Shown piece after piece: positions 55,605 through 64,000 of a DNA stretch of 64,000 nt. A model generated the notes under the pieces. That model had not been told where the DNA came from. It did no database searches and saw nothing but the letters and a program-made list of their open reading frames with translations. The translations under genes and the position numbers were made by a program. The stretch's first letter is position 1; each line of letters opens with the position of its first letter. Source of the stretch: DASUNQ01 sp035536455 (GTDB lineage Bacteria > Acidobacteriota > Thermoanaerobaculia > Multivoradales > UBA5704); contig DATLOC010000028.1 in NCBI GenBank assembly GCA_035536455.1, positions 62,001 through 126,000 on the forward strand, in the 5' to 3' direction.

Positions 55605-58600
55605 ATGGCGACCACGCTGGCCCCTCCCGGTTGCTTGCTGACCGACGTCCTGCGCAGACGGGCCGCGGAGCGCCCGGGGGGGCCGGCCTTCGCCTTCCTC
55701 GACCCGGCCGGCGTGGAGGTCGAGACCCTCACCTGGGGTAGCCTGGACGAGCGGGCGCGCGCCGTCGCCGCCGCCCTCCAGGGGGCCGGCGCGGCCGGCG
55801 AGCGGGCCCTCCTCCTCTTCCCCCCCGGCCTCGACTTCGTCGCCGCGTTCCTTGGATGCCTCTACGCCGGGACGGTCGCGGTCCCCGCCTATCCCCCGGG
55901 GCGTCACCGCCCGTCGGCGCGGCTCCGCTCGATCGCCGCCGACGCCCGCGCGCGGGTGGTCCTGGCACCGGACGGCCTCGCGGCGGGGGCGGCGGGGCTG
56001 GTGGAAAAGGTGCCGGAGCTCGCGGGCGCGCGGTGGATCGCCACCGACACGCTGGACCCGCTCCTCGCGGCGAGATGGCGGGAGAGTGCGCCGGCCGCGG
56101 AAGATCCAGCCTTCCTTCAGTACACCTCGGGCTCGACCTCCGAGCCCAAGGGCGTGATGGTCACGCACGGGAGCCTGCTCGACAACGAGGAGGCCATCCG
56201 CCGCGCCTTCCGGCAGTCGGAGGCCTCGGTAGTCGTGGGGTGGCTTCCGCTCTACCACGACATGGGGTTGATCGGGAACGTGCTCCAGCCGCTCTACTCG
56301 GGAGGACGGGCGGTGTTGATGTCGCCGCTGGCCTTCCTGCAACGGCCGGCGCTCTGGCTGGAGGCGATCTCCCGCTACCGGGCGACGACGAGCGGCGGAC
56401 CCAACTTCGCCTACGACCTGTGCGTGCGGAAAGTCGGCGAGGAGGAGAAGGCGGGGCTCGACCTCTCCGCCTGGGCCCTCGCCTTCAACGGCGCCGAGCC
56501 GGTGCGGGCCGAGACGATGGAGCGGTTCGCGGCGGCCTTCGCCTCCTGCGGTTTCCGGCGCCAGGCCTTCTACCCCTGTTTCGGCCTGGCCGAAGCGACC
56601 CTCTTCGTCTCCGGCGGCACGCCCGGGGAGCCGCCGGTGGTCCGCTCTTTCGCGGCCGCGGAGCTCGAGCGACACCAGGCCGTGCCAGTGTCGGCGGACG
56701 CGCCCGGAAGCCGCCGGGTCGTGGGCTGCGGACGCGCCGCCTTCGGGCAGACGGTGGCGGTCGTCGATCCCGAGGCCCGTACGCTCCGGGCGTCCGGCCA
56801 AGTGGGGGAGATCTGGGTGGCGGGGCCGAGCGTGGCGGCCGGCTACTGGCGGCGGCCCGAGGAGACCGAGCGCACCTTCCGGGGCCGCCTCGCGGACGAT
56901 CCCGGCGCCGGCCCCTTCCTGCGCACCGGCGACCTCGGGTTCGTCGCCGACGGCGAGCTCTTCGTCACCGGCCGCTCGAAGGACCTGATCATCCTCCGCG
57001 GCCGCAACCACTACCCGCAAGACCTGGAGCGGACCGCCGAAGGTGCCCATCCGGCGCTCCGCCCCGGGTGCGGCGCCGCGTTCTCGATCGAGCGGGAGGG
57101 GGAGGAGCGGCTGGTGGTCCTGCACGAGATCGAGCGCGCGGCCGCGGCCGTCGCGCCGGAAGTCGCCGAGACGTTGCGCCGGGCGGTGGCGGAGGAGCAC
57201 GAGGTGGCGGTGGAGGAGGTCGTCCTCCTGCGCGCCGGTACGATCCTCAAGACCTCCAGCGGCAAGCTCCGCCGCGCCGCCTGCCGGGCGGCGTACCTCG
57301 CGGGCGACCTGGCGGTGGTGGCGCGGACGGGCGGGCAGGAGCCCCCGCCGCCCGCGGCCGCCGCGGAGGCGGAACCGCTCACCGCGGTGCTGGCTGCCGA
57401 GGCCTGCCGCGTGCTGCGCCGCGAGGTGGTCGACCCCGACCTCCCCCTCACCGCTCTGGGGCTAGACTCTCTCGCCGCCGCCGAGCTGCGGAGCGCGGTC
57501 GCGGCGCGAACCGGGGTGGAGGTCCCACTGGCGCTCTTGCTGGAAGGGGCCAGCCTCCGGGCGCTGGCCGCGGAAGCGCGGACCGCGGCAGCCCTTCCTG
57601 CCCTCGCGCCGGAGCCGGACGCGCCCGGCGAGCACCCGCTCTCGGAGGGGCAGCGGGCGCTCTGGTTCGTGGACCGCTTGAGCCCCGCGGCCGCCGCCCT
57701 CCACCTGGCCGGCGCGGCCCGGGTGCGGGGCGGGCTCGACGCCGCTGCCCTGCGCCGCGCCCTCCGGCTCCTGGCCGAACGCCATCCGGCGCTGCGGACC
57801 ACCTTCGAGGCGCGCGACGGCGAGCCCGTACGGCGGGTCCACGCCCACCTGGAGCCGGACTTCGCCACCGGGACGGCCGAGGAGGAAGCACTTCCCGCGC
57901 TCCTGGCGGCGGAGGCGTACCGCCCCTTCGACCTCGAGCGGGGGCCTCTCCTGCGCGTCCGCGCCTGGACCCTGCCCGGGGGCGGGACCGCGCTCCTCCT
58001 GGCCGTCCACCACCTGGTCATGGACTTCGCGTCGGCGGCGGTCCTGCTGCGCGACCTCGCGCGGCTCTACGCGCAGGAGCGCGACGGCCCGCCCGCCCGG
58101 CTCGCACCGCCCGGCCCCGGCTACACCGCCTGGGTACGGCGCCAGGAGGCGGCCCTCGCCGGCCGGCGGGGCGAGCTTCTCCGCGCCTTCTGGCACGAGC
58201 GTCTGGCGGGGGACCTTCCCGTCCTCGACCTGCCTGCCGACCGCTCCCGCCCCGCCGCCCGGAGCTGGCGCGGCCACCTCCACACCCTGCGGCTCGAGGA
58301 CGGCGCGGAAGCCCTACACATCGTCGCCCGCTCGCGCGGCGTCACCCTCTACGCCGCGCTCCTGGCAGGGCTCCAGGCCGTCCTCCACCGCTGGACCGGT
58401 CAGACCGAAGCTTTGATCGGCGCGCCCGCGGCCTGGCGCGGCGCGGCCGAGCTGGACGACGAGGTGGGCTACTTCGTGAACCCGGTGGCGCTGCGCCTCG
58501 GCTTCGCGGGCGAGCCCTCCTTCGCCGAGCTCGCGGCGCGGGCGGGGGCGGTCGCCGCCGCGGCGTTCGCGCACGGCGACGCTCCGTTCCCCTGGCTCGC

Positions 58601-61600
58601 CCGGGAGCTGCGCCTCGACCGCGACGCCGGCCGCTCGGTCCTCCGCGCCATGCTCGTCCTCCAGCCGGGGAGAACCCCGGAGGAGCGCGCCCTCGTGCCC
58701 TTCGCGCTGGGAGAGGGAGGAGCGCGGGCGGACCTCTGCGGCCTGGCGCTCGAGTCGCTCCCCCTGCCCGAGATCCGGGCCCAGTTCGACCTCCTGCTGA
58801 TGGCGGCCGAGACCGGGAACGGCGGGCTCGCTCTCTCGCTGCAGCTCGACGCCGACCTCTTCGATCCTGCGACCGGCGCGCGACTCCTGGGGCACCTAGG
58901 GAGCTTCCTGCGCGCGGCGGTGGCCGCGCCCGAGAAGCCGGCGGTCGAGATCGAGATCCTCTCCGCGGCCGAGCGCCTACAGCTCGCGGCGTGGAGCGCC
59001 GGGCCCCTGGCGCCGCCGGCCGACGTCTGTCTGCACGAGCTCATCGCGGAGCAGGCGGCGCGCACGCCCGCGGCCACGGCCCTGGTGCACGGTGACGACC
59101 GGCTGACGTACCGGGAGCTTCGCGAGCGGATCGAGCGCCTGGCCGGGCGGCTGCGCGGCCTGGGCGTCGGGCCGGAGGTACGGGTGGGGATCTGCGCCCG
59201 CCGCACGCCGGAGATGGTGGTGGGCCTCCTGGCGATCCTGGAGGCGGGCGGCGCCTACGTGCCACTCGACCCCGCCTACCCGGTCGAGCGACTGGCCTAT
59301 CTCCTGGCGGACTCGGGGGCGGCACTGCTCCTCGTGGACGAGGCGGCGGAGGGGAGGCTCTCCGTGACCGACCTGCCGCGGCTGCGGCTCGATCGTCCGG
59401 CGGAGGACCCGGCGGCGGGGGAGCCGTTCGCCGCCGCGGCGGGATCGCGGCCGGTGCCGGAGAACCTCGCCTACCTGATCTACACCTCGGGCTCCACCGG
59501 CCGCCCCAAGGCGGTGGCCATCGAGCACCGGAGCGCCGTGACCCTGGCGCACTGGGCGCGCGAGATCTTCTCGGAGCGCGAGCTGGACGGCGTCCTGGCC
59601 GCCACCTCCCTGGGCTTCGACCTCTCGGTCTTCGAGCTCTTCGTGCCGCTCTGCTGGGGGGGCCGGGTGATCCTCGCGGGGAGCGCCCTGGACCTGCCGG
59701 AGGTGCCGGCCGCGGCCGCGGTGCGCCTGGTCAACACCGTTCCCTCGGCGATCGGCGAGCTGCTGCGGGCGGGGGCCCTGCCGTCGTCGGTCGAGACGGT
59801 GAACCTCGCCGGCGAGCCGCTCCGGCGCGAGCTGGTGCGCGCCCTCTTCGCCGCCGGGGTGCGCCGGGTGGTCAACCTCTACGGCCCGTCGGAAGACACG
59901 ACCTACTCAACGGTCGCCGAGCAGGAGCGCGACGACGGCCGCGAGCCGCCGATCGGGCGGCCGATCGCCGGCACCACCGCGCGGGTGCTCGACGCCCGGC
60001 TGCGGCCGGTGCCGGCGGGTGTCGTGGGAGAGCTGGTCCTGGGCGGCGCCGGCCTCGCGCGCGGTTATCTCGGTCGGCCCGAGCTGACCGCCGAGCGCTT
60101 CATCCCCAGCCCCTTCCCGGAGGACGGCCCCGGGGCCCGCCTCTACCGCACCGGCGACCGGGCGCGCTGGGGACCGGAGGGCGAGCTGGTCTTCCTCGGC
60201 CGCTTCGACCATCAGGTCAAGATCCGCGGCTTCCGCATCGAGCCGGGCGAGGTCGAGGCGAGTCTGGCGGCCCACCCGCAAGTCGAGGACGCGGCGGTGC
60301 TGGCGGTGGGGGAGGGGGCCGAGCGGCGGTTAGTGGCCTATGTCGCGCCCGCTCACTCCCTGGACCTCCGCTCCTACCTGGCGAGCCGGCTGCCGGAGCA
60401 CATGGTGCCTTCGGCCTTCGTCTTCCTCGACGCCTTGCCGCTCACCCCCCACGGCAAGGTGGACCGCAAGGCGCTGGCGAGCCTGGCGCCGGGGAGCGCC
60501 GCGCGCCCCGGTCAGCCGCCGCGGACGCCGTTGGAGGCGGCCCTCGCTGCCCTCTGGGCGGAGGTGTTGGGGCTCGAGGCGGTCGGCGTCCACGACGATG
60601 TCTTCGCTCTCGGCGGCCACTCGCTCCTGGCCGTGCGGGTGCAGGCGCGGCTGCGCGAGCGGCTGGGCGTCGACTTGCCGCTGCCGGCCCTCTTCCGCGC
60701 CCCCACGGTCGCCGCCCTCGCGCGCCTCGCGGCCGAGGCCCCGCCATGGCGCGCCGAGCCGCCCCTGCCGCGCCCGCGAGACGGCGCGCCGCTCCCCCTC
60801 TCCTTCGCCCAGGAGCGGATGTGGCTCGTCCACCACTTGGCTCCCGACTCGCCGGCCTACCACCTCGCCGGCGAGGTGCGGCTGGCCGGCTCCCTGGACG
60901 TCGCGGCGTTCGCGGCGGCCGTCGGCGACCTGGCACGGCGTCACGAGGCGCTGCGGACGCGCTTCCCGGTGGCGGGCGAAGTGCCCGTCCAGGTCGTCGA
61001 GCCGGCAGGTCCGCGCGAGCTGCCCGTGGTCAGCCTGGAGGCCCTTCCCGACGCGCTCCGGGCGGCCGAGGCGGAGCGCCTCGCCCGCCAGGAGGCGCGG
61101 CGGCCGTTCGACCTCGCGGCGGCGCCCCCGGTCCGGGCTTCGCTGGTGCGTTTCGACGGCGGCGAGCACCGCCTCCTCCTCACCCTCCACCACATCGCCG
61201 CCGACGAGGCCTCCCTCTCCATCCTGGCGGGGGAGCTGGGCGCCGCCTACGCGGCCGCGGCCGCACGGCGGCCGTGCCCGCTCGCCGCGCCGCCGCTCCA
61301 GATCGCCGACGTCGCTCTCTGGCAGCGGGAGCGGCTACGCGGCGAGGCGCTGGCGGCGCGGCTGGCCTGGTGGCAGGAGCGGTTGGCGGGGGTGGAGCCG
61401 CTCGAGCTGCCCGCCGACCGCCCGCGGCCGGCGGACCCCAGCGCGCGCGGCGGCACGGTCTCCGCGCCTCTTCCGGCGGAGACGGCGGCGGCCCTCACCG
61501 GCCTCGCCAGGAGCGCCAGCGCGACCCTCTTCATGGTCCTGCTCGCCGGCTTCGAGGCTCTTCTCTCCCGGCTCTCGGGGGCGGTGGACTTCGCCGTCGG

Positions 61601-64000
61601 CTCCCCCTTCGCCCAGCGCGATCACCCGGACCTGGAGGGGGTCGTCGGGCCGCTCCTCAACACGCTGGTGCTGCGCGCCGACCTCGCGGGGGACCCGCCC
61701 TTCCGCGGGCTGATCGGGCGGGTGCGCGAGGGGACGCTCGCCGCCCACGAGCGGGCCGACCTCCCCTTCGAGCTGCTGGTCGAGCGCCTGCGGCCCGAAC
61801 GCGGTCCGGGCGCCAACCCGCTCTTCGAGGTGATGTTCGTGCTCCACCGGCCGCCGGGGCCGCTACGCGCGGGGGGCCTCCTCATCGAACCGCGGCCCAT
61901 CGCCACCGGCACGGCGAAGGTCGACCTGACTCTGTACGCCCTGGAGCGGGAGGAGGGAGTCGGGCTGGAGCTGGAGTATGCGGCGGACCGCTGGGACCCA
62001 GACACGGCCGGCCGGCTCCTGAAGGGACTCGTCGCGCTCCTCGGCGCCACCGCGGCCGACCCCGCGCTGCGGCTGTCCGAGCTGCCGGTTCCCGCCGTGC
62101 CGTGCATCCAAGCGGCCCTCCCCGCTCGGGTCCGGCCGGCGGCGCCCGCCGCCACGGCGCCCTCGGCAACGACGACGCGGACGCCAGTCGAGGAGCTCCT
62201 GTCGGGCATCTGGGAGGACCTCCTCGCGATCGAGCGCCCCGGTCTCCACGACGACTTCTTCGCCCTCGGCGGCCAGTCGCTCCTCGCCGCCCGCGTCGTC
62301 TCGCGCCTGCGTGCGGCCCTCGGCGTGGAGCTGCCGCTGCGGGCGCTCTTCACGGCGCGCACCCTCGCCGGTCTCGCCGCGCGCGTCGAGAAAGCCTGGG
62401 GGGCTGGGGCGGCGGGGCCGGAGCGGCCCCCCTTTGTCCTCGTTCCGCGCGCTGACGGCGCGCCCCTCTCCTTCGGCCAGGAGCGCCTCTGGTTCCTCGA
62501 CCGCCTCGACCCCGGAAGCCCGGTCTACAACATGCCGGCGGCGGTCTCCCTGACCGGCCGTCTGGACCCGCAGGCGCTGCGCGGGGCGATCGAGGGGATC
62601 GCGGCCCGCCACGAGGTGCTGCGCGCCGCCTTCCCGGCCCCCGCGGGCACGCCCGTGCAGACTGCTGCGGCGCGGCTCGGGCTGCGCCTCTCCCTGGCGG
62701 ACCTCTCGGGGCTCGCGCCGGCGGCGCGGCGGGCCGAGACGCTGCGGCTGGCCGCGGCGGAGGCCGTGCGCCCCTTCGACCTGGAGACGGGACCGCCGCT
62801 CCGCGCCTCCGTCCTGCGGCTGGAGGCGCGCGAGCACGTCCTGCTCGTCACCGTCCACCACATCGTCTTCGACGGCTGGTCGCTGGGGATCTTCCTAGGC
62901 GAGCTGGCGGCGCTGTACGGCGGTCTCCTCTCCGGCGTGGAGCCTGCGCTGCCGCCGCTGCCGATCCAGTACGCGGACTTCGCCGCCTGGCAGCGGCAGC
63001 TGGCCGCCGGCGAGGCGCTCGCGGACTCGCTCGCCTGGTGGCGGGAACGGCTGGCTGGAGCGCCGGCGGTGCTCCCCCTGCCGCTCGACCGCCCGCGCCC
63101 TCCGGTTCAGTCGTTCCGCGGCGGGAGCCTCGGTCTGACTCTGCGCCCGGAGGTGGCCGGCGCGGTCCGCGACCTCGCCCGGCGGCTGGCGGCGACCCCC
63201 TTCATGGTCTTCCTCGCCGCCTGGGCGGCTCTCCTCTCCCGCGTGACGCACGAAGTCGATCTGGTCGTGGGCACGGCGGTGGCCGGCCGCGACCTGCCGG
63301 AGGTGGAGCCGCTGATCGGGCTCTTCGCCGGCAACCTCGCCCTCCGCCTCGACCTCGGCGGCGACCCCACCTTCGCCGACCTCGTCGGCCGCGCCAGCGA
63401 GACCGTGCTCTCCGCCTGGACCCACCGGGAGGTCCCCTTCGAGCGGCTGGTACGCGAGCTGCGGCCCGAGCGCGACCTGTCGCACGCGCCGATCTATCAG
63501 GTGGTGCTTACCCTCGACGCCTCAGAGCGCCCGCCGCTGAGCCTCCCGGGCCTTCGCCTCGCCATGCTGCCGATCGAGAGCAGGACGGCGAAGTTCGAGC
63601 TCGGCCTCTATCTCGAGGACCGGCGCGGCGAGGTCACGGGACTCTTCGAATACAACCGCGACCTCTTCGACCCGGCGACCGCGGCGCGCCTGCTCGCCGC
63701 CTTCGAGCGTCTGGTGGAGGCGGTGCCGGTCGATCCGGAGCGGCGCCTCTCGGACCTACCGGTCCTCTCCGCGGCCGAGCGGCAGCAAGTGACGGTCGAG
63801 CTGCCGGTGCCGCCGGACGCGGCCGCGCCGCCGCTCGTCCCGCGCCTGATCGCGGCCCAGGCCGCGGCCCGTCCCGAGGCGCCGGCCGTCACCGGCGGCG
63901 GCCGGACCCTCTCCTAGGGCGAGCTGGAGCGGCGGGCCGGCGTTCTCGCCCGGCGGCTCCGCGCCCTGGGCGTCGGGCCCGAGGTGCCGGTTGCGGTCTG
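55605..64000 (+). CDS. Lipopeptide synthetase: FAAL-ACP-C-A(Ala)-PCP-C-PCP-C-A (partial at window end)
   Basis: At least 2771 residues in this window; continues past 64000. Domains: fatty acyl-AMP ligase about 1-565 (YTSGSTSEPKGVMVTHG at 173, FAAL linker loop and SKDLIILRGRNHYPQD), ACP with S622 in GLDSL, C1 about 676-1110 (HHLVMD at 802), A1 about 1140-1630, PCP1 with S1673 in GGHSL, C2 about 1728-2160 (HHIAADE at 1862), PCP2 with S2225 in GGQSL, C3 about 2285-2725 (HHIVFDG at 2418), then the start of A2. A1 specificity residues read by hand are D-L-F-N-N-A-L-T-Y-K, the alanine code. The FAAL start means the chain begins with a fatty acid. An in-frame TAG at 63915-63917 stands where TAC is expected (L-S-Y-G-E-L); the frame continues unchanged beyond it. 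Confidence 0.9.

Overview
This is a GC-rich (visibly around 70%) gram-negative chromosomal window. TonB/BtuB and OmpA-type genes show an outer membrane. The M36 fungalysin with NIDO-like repeats, secreted proteins of unknown type, one complete ATP synthase operon with AtpZ and AtpI, an SET-domain protein and a very large FAAL-NRPS gene together suggest an Acidobacteriota, perhaps Thermoanaerobaculia-like. That placement is an inference; no rRNA or tRNA is present to test it. Several genes appear to be leaderless or to start with GTG/TTG, and operonic genes often overlap by GTGA. Layout. 0-10.9 kb: a secreted M36 metalloprotease, an OmpA/lipoprotein pair, an NYN-OST-HTH nuclease-like protein and an OPT transporter. 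10.9-24.7 kb: cell-envelope and housekeeping genes (GT-C-like membrane protein, DUF1573 protein, Mpl ligase, SET protein, FtcD, TPR/RDD/GGDEF operon) plus two toxin-antitoxin modules (TIGR02574/ParE with a frameshifted toxin, and HepT/MntA). 24.7-32.3 kb: a full F1Fo ATP synthase operon in the order Z-I-B-E-F-H-A-G-D-C on the minus strand. 32.3-41 kb: an accessory zone holding a HAD hydrolase, a motif array, a zincin plus ATP-grasp pair, a roughly 3 kb insertion bracketed by a direct repeat of the ATP-grasp gene tail and containing an unknown 645-residue protein and a transposase relic, then FAH and orphan genes. 41-46 kb: a cobalamin-riboswitch-controlled btuB-F-D-C uptake operon. 46-50.7 kb: a secreted protein, a UDG-like protein, a GT-C/TPR membrane protein and a CopG/MazF-like pair. 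50.7-64 kb: one biosynthetic cluster, with a minus-strand operon for hydroxymalonyl-ACP (FkbK, ACP, FkbI, FkbH types) plus an MFS exporter, diverging from a >8.4 kb FAAL-ACP-C-A-PCP-C-PCP-C-(A) lipopeptide synthetase whose first A domain carries the alanine code. Most notable signals. (1) Two copies of a roughly 170 bp intergenic element (10884-11055, 32304-32469) share a core, but each has a different, internally complementary pair of arms, as if structure rather than sequence were kept. (2) The lipopeptide/hydroxymalonyl-ACP cluster has a nested 58 bp dyad in its divergent promoter, a C-PCP module without an A domain, and an in-frame TAG. (3) Seven exact TGCACCAT boxes lie in 300 bp between divergent genes, three in one orientation followed by four in the other. 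(4) A decayed island sits at the 3' end of the ATP-grasp gene. Four genes have single-base defects (three apparent 1-nt deletions and one TAC-to-TAG), so some may be assembly errors.
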